Positions 13,965-20,965 of a DNA stretch of 20,965 nt are shown in pieces. The stretch comes from Candidatus Thioglobus vulcanius (GTDB taxonomy: Bacteria > Pseudomonadota > Gammaproteobacteria > PS1 > Pseudothioglobaceae), in NCBI GenBank assembly GCA_910595855.1, contig CAJVCJ010000074.1, forward strand, positions 1 to 20,965, given 5' to 3'. A model generated the notes under the pieces. That model did not search any database. It was not told the origin of the DNA and was given only the letters and a program-made list of their open reading frames with translations. Each line of letters begins with the position of its first letter. Position 1 is the stretch's first letter. The translations under genes were made by a program, and so were the position numbers.

Positions 13965-16202
13965 ATGAGCCAGATTGGCCTTGAGCAGCAAAGCGTTGCT
14001 GAGTTTAGTGAGCGCGCATATCTTGATTATTCAATGTACGTCATCCTTGACCGTGCATTGCCGTTTGTCGGTGATGGGCTAAAGCCTGTTCAAAGGCGAA
14101 TTGTGTATGCGATGAGCGAGCTTGGACTTAAATCTACTGCCAAATTCAAAAAATCAGCCCGTACAGTAGGTGATGTTCTGGGTAAATTTCACCCTCATGG
14201 TGATAGTGCTTGTTATGAAGCTATGGTACTCATGGCTCAGCCTTTTTCTTACCGCTACCCCTTTATCGATGGCCAGGGAAACTGGGGCGCACCTGATGAT
14301 CCTAAGTCGTTTGCTGCCATGCGTTATACTGAGTCTAAATTATCTCGCTATGCAGATTTACTTCTTGCAGAGATAAACCAAGGTACGGTTAACTGGGCAG
14401 ACAACTTTGATGGCTCTTTACAAGAGCCTAAAAATCTACCTGCACAAGTGCCTAATCTATTGCTGAATGGCACTTCGGGTATTGCAGTTGGTATGGCAAC
14501 AGATGTACCACCTCACAATCTGACAGAAGTGGTCAGTGCCTGTATTCAATTGCTTGACAAACCGTCGAGTGATTTGGATGAGATTATGCAAATTATCCCA
14601 GCGCCAGATTATCCAACACATGCCAATATTGTTTCGTCTGCCAAAGACATTAGGCAGATTTATGAAACCGGCCATGGTTCAGTTAAGATGCGTGCCACTT
14701 ATCAGAAGGAAAATGGCGATATTGTAATTGAAACATTGCCTTACCAAACTTCTGGGTCTAAAGTAATTACCCAGATTGCAGCGCAAATGCGTGCTAAAAA
14801 ACTTCCATTGGTTGATGATATTCGCGATGAGTCTGACCATGAAAATCCAACGCGTATTGTTGTTGTGCCACGATCAAATAGAGTAGATGTAGATAGCCTG
14901 ATGTTGCATTTGTTTGCCACCACAGATTTGGAAAAAAGTTATCGCGTTAATATGAACGTGATTGGTCTTAATGGTAAGCCACAGGTGAAACCGTTAATCC
15001 CAATGCTTAAAGAATGGCTAACGTATAGAACACAAATTGTCACCAAAAAGCTAACACACCGTTTGGATAAAATTTTGGCACGACTACATATTTTGGAAGG
15101 CTTATTAACTGCCTTTTTGAATATTGATGAAGTGATTGCCATCATTCGTGAAAACGATAAACCAAAGCCGATATTAATGTCACACTTTAAGCTTAGTGAG
15201 ATTCAAGCAGAGGCAATTTTAGAGCTTAAATTACGTCATTTGGCAAAGCTTGAAGAAGTAAAAATTCAGGCAGAGCAAGAAGAGCTGGCTGCTGAAAAAG
15301 AAAAATTAGAATTACTACTTTCTAGTGATAATCGTCTTAAGACTTTTATTAAGAAAGAGTTAAAAGCTATTATTGATCAATTTGGTGATGAGCGACGATC
15401 TGCTATTAAAACGGATGTTAGTATTGCTCAAGCATTCAGTGAAGATGACCTGGTGCCAGCTGAGAATATTACTGTTGTACTTAGTGATAAAGGTTGGATT
15501 CGTAGTGCTAAAGGTCATGATATTGATCCAACCACGCTCAATTATAAATCTGGTGATAATTACTTGACTAGCGTCCAAGGTAGAAGTAATAAAAACGCTA
15601 TTTTTATTGATTCTACTGGGCGCTCTTATTCTTTATCGGCTAACTCTCTACCAAGTGCAAGAGGCCAAGGGGAGCCGTTAACTGGCAAGCTTTCTCCCCC
15701 AACAGGTGCCGAGTTTGTTGATGTGGTGATGGGTGATGATGAGCAACATATCTTGCTAGCTTCAGATGCGGGTTATGGGTTTATTGCCACCATTGGTGAT
15801 TTGCATTCTAAGAAAAAAGCTGGAAAGGTATCACTTAGCTTGCCGGGCGAAGCTAAAGTAATGAGAGTGATTAACGTTGATGATTTAGAAAATCAATTTG
15901 TTGCTGTTACGACTAATCGTGGACGTTTATTAGTATTTCCAGTAGCTGAACTTCCAATTTTGTCAAAAGGCAAAGGTAATAAGCTAATTCAAATTCCAGC
16001 AAAAGATCTAAAAGCTAGAGAAGAGTTTGTTGTTGGGCTTTGTGTATTGCTAGACACTCAGAATCTTAGGGTTTACGCAGGAAAGCGTCATCTAACTATA
16101 AAATTCAAAGACTTAACTAACTACATCGGTTTAAGAGCGCGACGTGGAAACTTATTGCCAAAAGGCTATCAAGGTGTTGATTCAATTGAGGCGGTAGAAT
16201 AA
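13965..16202 (+). CDS. parC: DNA topoisomerase IV subunit A
   Basis: ParC is the breakage-rejoining subunit of topoisomerase IV, which decatenates daughter chromosomes with ParE. The 745-residue frame begins with the winged-helix region, with GDGLKPVQRRIVYAM (36-50) and HPHGDSACYEAM (76-87). The catalytic tyrosine is Tyr121 in AAMRYTESKLS. The tower region and a C-terminal beta-propeller follow. The propeller lacks a GyrA box (QRRGGKG), which separates it from gyrA downstream. Quinolone-target residues are Asp80, Ser81 and Glu85, the sensitive type by alignment with E. coli. A strong AGGGGG site precedes the ATG. parE is not in the window. Confidence 0.97.
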   Translation: MSQIGLEQQSVAEFSERAYLDYSMYVILDRALPFVGDGLKPVQRRIVYAMSELGLKSTAKFKKSARTVGDVLGKFHPHGDSACYEAMVLMAQPFSYRYPFIDGQGNWGAPDDPKSFAAMRYTESKLSRYADLLLAEINQGTVNWADNFDGSLQEPKNLPAQVPNLLLNGTSGIAVGMATDVPPHNLTEVVSACIQLLDKPSSDLDEIMQIIPAPDYPTHANIVSSAKDIRQIYETGHGSVKMRATYQKENGDIVIETLPYQTSGSKVITQIAAQMRAKKLPLVDDIRDESDHENPTRIVVVPRSNRVDVDSLMLHLFATTDLEKSYRVNMNVIGLNGKPQVKPLIPMLKEWLTYRTQIVTKKLTHRLDKILARLHILEGLLTAFLNIDEVIAIIRENDKPKPILMSHFKLSEIQAEAILELKLRHLAKLEEVKIQAEQEELAAEKEKLELLLSSDNRLKTFIKKELKAIIDQFGDERRSAIKTDVSIAQAFSEDDLVPAENITVVLSDKGWIRSAKGHDIDPTTLNYKSGDNYLTSVQGRSNKNAIFIDSTGRSYSLSANSLPSARGQGEPLTGKLSPPTGAEFVDVVMGDDEQHILLASDAGYGFIATIGDLHSKKKAGKVSLSLPGEAKVMRVINVDDLENQFVAVTTNRGRLLVFPVAELPILSKGKGNKLIQIPAKDLKAREEFVVGLCVLLDTQNLRVYAGKRHLTIKFKDLTNYIGLRARRGNLLPKGYQGVDSIEAVE

Positions 16203-16209
16203 CAATCTC

Positions 16210-16234
16210 CCCTGTTAATCAGGGTGTAATTTTT
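16210..16234 (+). terminator. Weak terminator after parC
   Basis: CCCTG (16210-16214) pairs with CAGGG (16220-16224) across a TTAAT loop. The sequence TGTAATTTTT follows, a broken U-tract. The short stem makes it a weak candidate, placed 8 bases after the parC stop. Confidence 0.35.
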
Positions 16235-16247
16235 ATGCCATCAAAGG

Positions 16248-16253
16248 TATAAT
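16248..16253 (+). promoter_or_regulatory. Probable -10 box for the queD-folE2-aroG operon
   Basis: A perfect TATAAT lies 26 bases before the queD ATG, with a poor -35 region (TGTAAT, 16225-16230, 17-base spacer). The three downstream genes have gaps of 2 and 6 bases, so this could serve the entire operon. Confidence 0.45.
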
Positions 16254-16279
16254 TAATCTTTTACCCAATTTTTCCGAAA

Positions 16280-16651
16280 ATGTTCGTCCTAAAAATTGTT
16301 ACAGACTTCGCATCTGCACACTCCCTAAGGGATTACCCGGGAGATTGTTCTCGCTTACATGGTCATAATTGGCAGGTGGAAATGCTTGTCGCCTCCAAAG
16401 TGCTTGATGATACTGGCATGGCAATCGACTTTCGAGAAATTAAAAAACAAACAAAAGAGGTTGTTAAAAGACTAGATCATCAATATTTAAATGATGTTGC
16501 GCCCTTTGATAAGCTTAACCCGACCGCTGAAAATATTGCTAAATATTTTTTTGAAGAGGTTGGTAAATTAATTAACACAGATGATGTTCGAGTTAAAGAG
16601 GTAACCATTTGGGAAACCCTAAGAGCATCAGTCACTTACTCGGAGGATTAA
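16280..16651 (+). CDS. queD: 6-carboxy-5,6,7,8-tetrahydropterin synthase QueD
   Basis: QueD converts 7,8-dihydroneopterin triphosphate to 6-carboxytetrahydropterin in the queuosine tRNA-modification pathway. The 123-residue protein has the PTPS-family zinc ligands His14 (ASAHSL), His28 and His30 (LHGHNW), the nucleophile-position Cys23 in DCSRLHGH, the LDHQYLN segment with Asp66 and His67, and Glu112 in WET for pterin binding. Having Cys at position 23 supports a QueD role over the PTPS-III variants that make folate precursors with Glu there. The next gene makes its substrate (FolE2), which supports the call. queC and queE are not in the window. The ribosome-binding site is weak. Confidence 0.94.
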   Translation: MFVLKIVTDFASAHSLRDYPGDCSRLHGHNWQVEMLVASKVLDDTGMAIDFREIKKQTKEVVKRLDHQYLNDVAPFDKLNPTAENIAKYFFEEVGKLINTDDVRVKEVTIWETLRASVTYSED

Positions 16652-16653
16652 TC

Positions 16654-17445
16654 ATGAAATCTTGTGATTTACCTGATACACAAAACAACCTAGACACTCG
16701 ACAAATTATTATTGACAGAGTGGGTATTAAAGATATTGCACATCCGATTACTTATGTTGATCGTGATGGTAATAAGTCTCCAACAGTGGGCAACTTTACC
16801 ATGACAGTCACTTTGCCAGAAAATGTCAAAGGCACGCACATGTCTCGTTTTATTCAAATTTTAAATGAAGGTCCGTGTGAGTTTAACAGTGGAAATTTTA
16901 GCAAGATTATAGAAAAAGTGCGTGATCGCTTAGAGTCTGATACTGCACACATAACCCTAGATTTTCCATTTTTCAGAAAGAAATCAGCGCCTTCTTCTGG
17001 TGTTGAATCTTTAATGGATTATCAAGTTACTTTGGATGGCTCTCTTGAAAAAGGTAAAACCGAAGTAATGATAAAGGTTGTTGTTCCTGTAACCAGCCTT
17101 TGCCCATGTTCAAAAAGTATTTCTAAATATGGTGCGCACAATCAGCGCTCTCATATCACTATTAAAGCTAAGGCCGCTGTTGGAAAAACACTATACCTTG
17201 AGGATTTGATCGATCTTGCTGAGAAAAAAGCTTCTTGCGAACTGTATGCAATTCTTAAGCGTGAAGACGAAAAAGTAGTTACTGAAAGAGCTTATGATAA
17301 CCCGGCATTTGTTGAGGATTTAGTGCGTGATATTGCCGTTGCTTTAAATGCTAACGATAATATTAACTATTACAGCCTTGAATCAGAAAATTTTGAGTCT
17401 ATTCATAATCATTCAGCATACGCATTAATTGAAAATCAGAAGTAA
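16654..17445 (+). CDS. folE2: GTP cyclohydrolase FolE2 (type IB)
   Basis: FolE2 converts GTP to 7,8-dihydroneopterin triphosphate, the shared precursor of folate and queuosine. It is the alternative to the zinc-dependent FolE and can use other metals. The 263-residue protein carries the family's metal motif TSLCPCSKSISKYGAHNQRSH: Cys150 (metal-ligand position), Cys152 and His162, plus Glu196 in ASCELY. A strong GGAGG precedes the ATG at 16654, which is preferred over the upstream TTG at 16609 that lies inside queD. It starts two bases after the queD stop and ends six bases before the DAHP synthase gene, so the three are co-transcribed. Whether folE also exists in this genome is not visible. 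Confidence 0.96.
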   Translation: MKSCDLPDTQNNLDTRQIIIDRVGIKDIAHPITYVDRDGNKSPTVGNFTMTVTLPENVKGTHMSRFIQILNEGPCEFNSGNFSKIIEKVRDRLESDTAHITLDFPFFRKKSAPSSGVESLMDYQVTLDGSLEKGKTEVMIKVVVPVTSLCPCSKSISKYGAHNQRSHITIKAKAAVGKTLYLEDLIDLAEKKASCELYAILKREDEKVVTERAYDNPAFVEDLVRDIAVALNANDNINYYSLESENFESIHNHSAYALIENQK

Positions 17446-17451
17446 ATAACC

Positions 17452-18507
17452 ATGAAATACAATACTGACAATCTAAGAATTACCTCTAGTGCCCCTATTA
17501 TGGTGCCAAATGAGCTGATGGAGATGTTTCCACTTAGCGATAGTGGATCCACTAGTATTTTTCAAGCGCGTGAAACGATTTCTAACATCATCTCTGGACA
17601 AGACAAACGCCTAATGGTGATTGTTGGACCATGTTCAATTCATGATCCTCAGGCAGCACGTGATTATGCAAAGAAATTAGACACCCTAAAGGAAACGCTA
17701 AAAGAAGATTTGTTTGTTGTAATGCGTGTGTATTTTGAAAAGCCACGCACAACTATTGGCTGGAAGGGGTTAATTAATGATCCTGACTTAAATGAGAGTT
17801 TTGATATTGATAAAGGCTTAAAAACTGCTCGTCACCTTTTGGCTGATATTGCTGACTTAGGTATGCCGGTTGCTGTTGAATATCTTGACTTAATTACGCC
17901 ACAATATATTTCAGACCTTATTTCATGGGGTGCAATTGGCGCACGCACAACTGAGAGTCAATCTCATCGAGAATTGGCTTCAGCCTTATCTTGCCCGGTA
18001 GGATTTAAAAACGGCACCACAGGCTCCCTTAGAGTGGCGATTGATGCGATTAAGTCTGCATGTAGCCCTCATCACTTGCTATCTGTTAATAAAGAAGGTG
18101 GCGTTAGTCACTATACTTCTTCGGGCAATGAGAGTACTCATATTATTCTACGTGGTGGTGCTGATGGGCCAAATTATTCAAAAACACATGTTGAAAGTGC
18201 TTCTGAGCAGTTATTAGCTGATGGGCTTAATCATCGTGTTATGGTAGATTTCTCTCATGCTAATAGCGAAAAACAGTTTAAAAATCAGTTAAAGGTTGGT
18301 AGCAATGTGGCCGAGCAAATTGCGTCAGGATCACAAAAGATTTTTGGTGTTATGATAGAGTCGAATATTAACGAAGGAAATCAGCCAGTTGGCCCGTTAG
18401 AATCACTCAAATACGGCGTTAGTATTACTGATAGTTGTATTAATTGGGAAGACACTGAAACCTTGCTAAAAACGCTGGCACAATCAGTGCGCACTAAAAA
18501 CACCTAA
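17452..18507 (+). CDS. 3-deoxy-7-phosphoheptulonate synthase, class I (AroF/G/H type)
   Basis: DAHP synthase condenses phosphoenolpyruvate and erythrose 4-phosphate, the first step of the shikimate pathway that feeds aromatic amino acids and, through chorismate, the p-aminobenzoate of folate. The 351 residues match the E. coli AroG/F/H class. Motifs are IVGPCSIHD (57-65, metal Cys61), EKPRTTIGWKG (96-106), the central GARTTESQSHRELAS, PVGFKNGTTG, the VDFSHANS metal/substrate segment and GVMIESN. Which allosteric type (Phe, Tyr or Trp) it is cannot be told by eye. It follows folE2 by six bases. The spacer behind it to gyrA is 131 bases and shows no clear terminator. Confidence 0.95.
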   Translation: MKYNTDNLRITSSAPIMVPNELMEMFPLSDSGSTSIFQARETISNIISGQDKRLMVIVGPCSIHDPQAARDYAKKLDTLKETLKEDLFVVMRVYFEKPRTTIGWKGLINDPDLNESFDIDKGLKTARHLLADIADLGMPVAVEYLDLITPQYISDLISWGAIGARTTESQSHRELASALSCPVGFKNGTTGSLRVAIDAIKSACSPHHLLSVNKEGGVSHYTSSGNESTHIILRGGADGPNYSKTHVESASEQLLADGLNHRVMVDFSHANSEKQFKNQLKVGSNVAEQIASGSQKIFGVMIESNINEGNQPVGPLESLKYGVSITDSCINWEDTETLLKTLAQSVRTKNT

Positions 18508-18638
18508 GTTATTGATTTAACATAAGTTTTATTAAATAATTTTCTCTTAAATATCTCCTTAAATTTACCTGTTTATATCGTGTAAATTCACTCACTTAGG
18601 GTACAATAAAAGCTAATTTAATCAAGCGAATTTTTTGT

Positions 18639-20965
18639 ATGTCAGACGATACAAATAACACTGAAGATCTAGAAGTTTTTGAGCCTAATTTTCCAATAGT
18701 TACTATTGAAGATGAGATGCGTAATTCTTATTTAGAATACGCCATGAGTGTCATTGTTGGTCGTGCGTTACCTGATGTTCGAGATGGTCTTAAGCCGGTA
18801 CACAGACGCGTGTTATATGCAATGGATGTGCTTGGCAATGATTACAACAAATCTTATAAAAAATCTGCCCGTATTGTCGGTGACGTGATTGGTAAGTATC
18901 ACCCGCATGGCGATACTGCTGTGTACGATACTATCGTACGTATGGCACAACCATTCTCGATGCGTAATATCTTAATCGACGGTCAAGGTAACTTTGGTTC
19001 GGTCGATGGTGATTCAGCAGCAGCGATGCGTTATACAGAAATTCGTATGGCCAAACTTTCACACGAGCTATTACGCGATCTTGATAAAGATACAGTTGAT
19101 TTTATTGATAACTATGATGGCTCAGAATCAGAGCCAAGTGTACTACCAACACGCGTACCAAATCTTTTAGCCAATGGCTCATCAGGTATTGCTGTTGGTA
19201 TGGCAACCAACATTCCACCACACAACCTTGGTGAAGTTATTGAGGCTTGTTTAAGAGTTATTGATAATGAAAATATCAGTGTTGATGAGTTATTAGAAGT
19301 TATTCCAGGACCTGACTTCCCGACAGCCGGCATTATCAATGGTGCTAGCGGCATTCGCCAGGCTTATGAAACAGGCAAAGGCAAAATTTACTTACGCTCT
19401 GTTTCTCATGTTGAGGGCGAAGACAAGCAAAGTATCGTAGTCACAGAATTACCATACCAAGTTAACAAAGCTCGCTTAATCGGAAAAATTGCCGACCTAG
19501 TTAGAGATAAGCGAGTTGATGGTATTACCGGCCTTAGAGATGAGTCTGATAAAGATGGCATGCGCATGGTAATCGAGCTACGTCGCGGCGAAGTGCCCGA
19601 AGTAATGCTTAATAATCTTTATAAGCTAACTGAAATGCAAACAGTATTTGGCATCAATATGGTGGCAATTGATAAGGGTATGCCTAAGCTTATGACGCTT
19701 AAAGGCATCCTAGACGCCTTTATCGCCCATAGAAGAGATATTGTTACACGTCGCTCTATCTTCGATTTAAACAAAGCTAGAAATAGAGCTCACTTGTTAG
19801 AAGGTTTGTCAGTTGCATTACATAATATTGATAAAATTATTGAGTTGATTAAGTCTGCTAATAATCCAAGCGAAGCTAAAGAGAGTCTTGTTGCTAAAAC
19901 TTGGGATGGTTCGGTCATTAAAGAGCTTATTGGTGATCGTGATATGGCTATGTTTAAGCCAGAAGATTTATTGCCTGAGCTGGGCTTACAAGCAAGTGGT
20001 GATTACCAGCTTTCAATTCAGCAGGCGCAAGCCATTCTTGACCTTAAGCTACATCGTTTAACTGGCCTAGAAAAAGACAAAATTTTCGACGAATTCAATG
20101 AGTTATTAGAGCGTATTAAATATCTATTAGATATCTTACAAAACCCAGATCGCTTAATGCAAGTGATTCGTGACGAGCTTAATGAGATTCGTGATAATTA
20201 CGCTAACGGGCGAATGACTCAGATCATCGAGCACAAAATTGATCTAACCCTGGAAGATCTTATTGTTCAAGAAGAGCGCGTAGTAACATTATCACACGGT
20301 GGTTATGTGAAGGCGCAATCGCTGAGTGATTACCAGGCACAGCGTCGTGGTGGCAAAGGTAAGGCTGCAACCAAGATGAAAGACGAAGATTTTGTCGATC
20401 AACTGTTTGTTGCAAACTCACACGACACAGTGTTGTGCTTCTCATCAGCAGGCAAGGTTCATTGGCTTAAGGTGTATGAATTGCCGGTAGCATCACGCAC
20501 TGCAAGAGGAAAGCCAATTATTAATCTATTGCCGCTTGAAAAAGAAGAGGTGATTAACGCCATTCTGCCAGTATCAGAATTTACTCAAGATCAGTTTGTA
20601 TTCATGGTTACAAGTTCAGGTACCTGTAAAAAAACTTCATTGACTAACTTTGCAAGACCTCGTAAGGGTGGCATTATTGCCATTGAATTGCGTGATGGTG
20701 ATAAGCTAGTTGGCGTGGAAATTACCTCAGGTGATAATGATATTATGCTGTTCTCAGCAAATGGTAAGTCAATTCGCTTTAAAGAGGCAGATGTACGAGC
20801 AGTAGGTCGCACAGCTATTGGTGTGCGCGGTATGAAGTTGGTTGATGATGAAATCGTTTCAGCAATTGTTGCAGATGATCATAGTCCAATTCTTACAGCG
20901 ACTGAAAAAGGCTACGGCAAGCGTACAGAGCTAGAAGAGTATCGTTCTCAAGCGCGTGGTGGTTC
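18639..20965 (+). CDS. gyrA: DNA gyrase subunit A (3' end beyond window)
   Basis: GyrA is the DNA-cleaving subunit of gyrase, which introduces negative supercoils with GyrB. From the ATG at 18639 the frame stays open for 775 codons to the window end. It contains the N-terminal RALPDVRDGLKPVHRRV region, KYHPHGDTAVYDT and the catalytic Tyr132 in AAMRYTEI. It also carries the GyrA box QRRGGKG (residues 568-574), the hallmark that distinguishes gyrase from topoisomerase IV. The quinolone-target position equivalent to E. coli Ser83 is Thr93 and Asp87 is conserved as Asp97. Thr is a natural variant in many Gram-negative bacteria. The N-terminus is 10 residues longer than in E. coli before the tyrosine. 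TACAAT at 18602-18607 may be its -10 box. Confidence 0.98.
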   Translation, partial: MSDDTNNTEDLEVFEPNFPIVTIEDEMRNSYLEYAMSVIVGRALPDVRDGLKPVHRRVLYAMDVLGNDYNKSYKKSARIVGDVIGKYHPHGDTAVYDTIVRMAQPFSMRNILIDGQGNFGSVDGDSAAAMRYTEIRMAKLSHELLRDLDKDTVDFIDNYDGSESEPSVLPTRVPNLLANGSSGIAVGMATNIPPHNLGEVIEACLRVIDNENISVDELLEVIPGPDFPTAGIINGASGIRQAYETGKGKIYLRSVSHVEGEDKQSIVVTELPYQVNKARLIGKIADLVRDKRVDGITGLRDESDKDGMRMVIELRRGEVPEVMLNNLYKLTEMQTVFGINMVAIDKGMPKLMTLKGILDAFIAHRRDIVTRRSIFDLNKARNRAHLLEGLSVALHNIDKIIELIKSANNPSEAKESLVAKTWDGSVIKELIGDRDMAMFKPEDLLPELGLQASGDYQLSIQQAQAILDLKLHRLTGLEKDKIFDEFNELLERIKYLLDILQNPDRLMQVIRDELNEIRDNYANGRMTQIIEHKIDLTLEDLIVQEERVVTLSHGGYVKAQSLSDYQAQRRGGKGKAATKMKDEDFVDQLFVANSHDTVLCFSSAGKVHWLKVYELPVASRTARGKPIINLLPLEKEEVINAILPVSEFTQDQFVFMVTSSGTCKKTSLTNFARPRKGGIIAIELRDGDKLVGVEITSGDNDIMLFSANGKSIRFKEADVRAVGRTAIGVRGMKLVDDEIVSAIVADDHSPILTATEKGYGKRTELEEYRSQARGG

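Noticed and set aside
1..20965. CRISPR array, insertion sequence, prophage or toxin-antitoxin pair
   Set aside because: No regularly spaced repeats, transposase or integrase motifs or typical toxin-antitoxin gene pair were seen on either strand. The small unknown genes lack such signatures.

Overview
The window is a dense, AT-rich bacterial chromosome segment with short intergenic gaps and no mobile elements, CRISPR arrays or rRNA. Gene content points to a gammaproteobacterium. The mix of an ETHE1-type persulfide dioxygenase, a sulfide:quinone oxidoreductase-like flavoprotein, FolE2 with QueD, and low GC would fit the marine sulfur-oxidising SUP05/Thioglobus group or a related symbiont. That placement is inference from gene content, not from a phylogenetic marker.

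Region 1-3000 holds the tail of an unidentified plus-strand gene and a bidirectional terminator. Then, on the minus strand and read right to left, come trpC, an OsmC-family protein, a tiny three-helix membrane protein, a predicted exported protein, tRNA-Ser(GCU) and thiG.

Region 3000-8370 is on the plus strand: kdsA, an orphan 60-residue OB-fold that looks like the C-terminal end of an ATP-dependent DNA ligase, and dapB. A translationally coupled trio follows (YciI-like protein, persulfide dioxygenase, unknown 82-residue protein). After it come a BaiN/YhiN-type flavoprotein, a cysteine-bearing DUF4395 membrane protein and a small membrane-anchored protein, closed by a strong bidirectional terminator.

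Region 8400-10970 has a minus-strand RutE-like nitroreductase divergent from a plus-strand pair (unknown 142-residue protein and SQR-like flavoprotein), then a HINT-type hydrolase.

Region 11000-20965 carries long housekeeping genes: gcvP, parC, the queD-folE2-DAHP synthase operon, and gyrA, which runs off the window end.

Functionally the window covers amino-acid biosynthesis (trpC, dapB, DAHP synthase), LPS precursor synthesis (kdsA), cofactor and tRNA-modification precursors (thiG, folE2, queD), one-carbon metabolism (gcvP) and both type II topoisomerase A subunits. Scattered among these are several sulfur- or thiol-linked genes with small unknown partners. These are the most likely place for new biology, though nothing here is a clear undescribed system. 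The least expected single item is the ligase-like OB-fold fragment in frame behind the kdsA stop codon.
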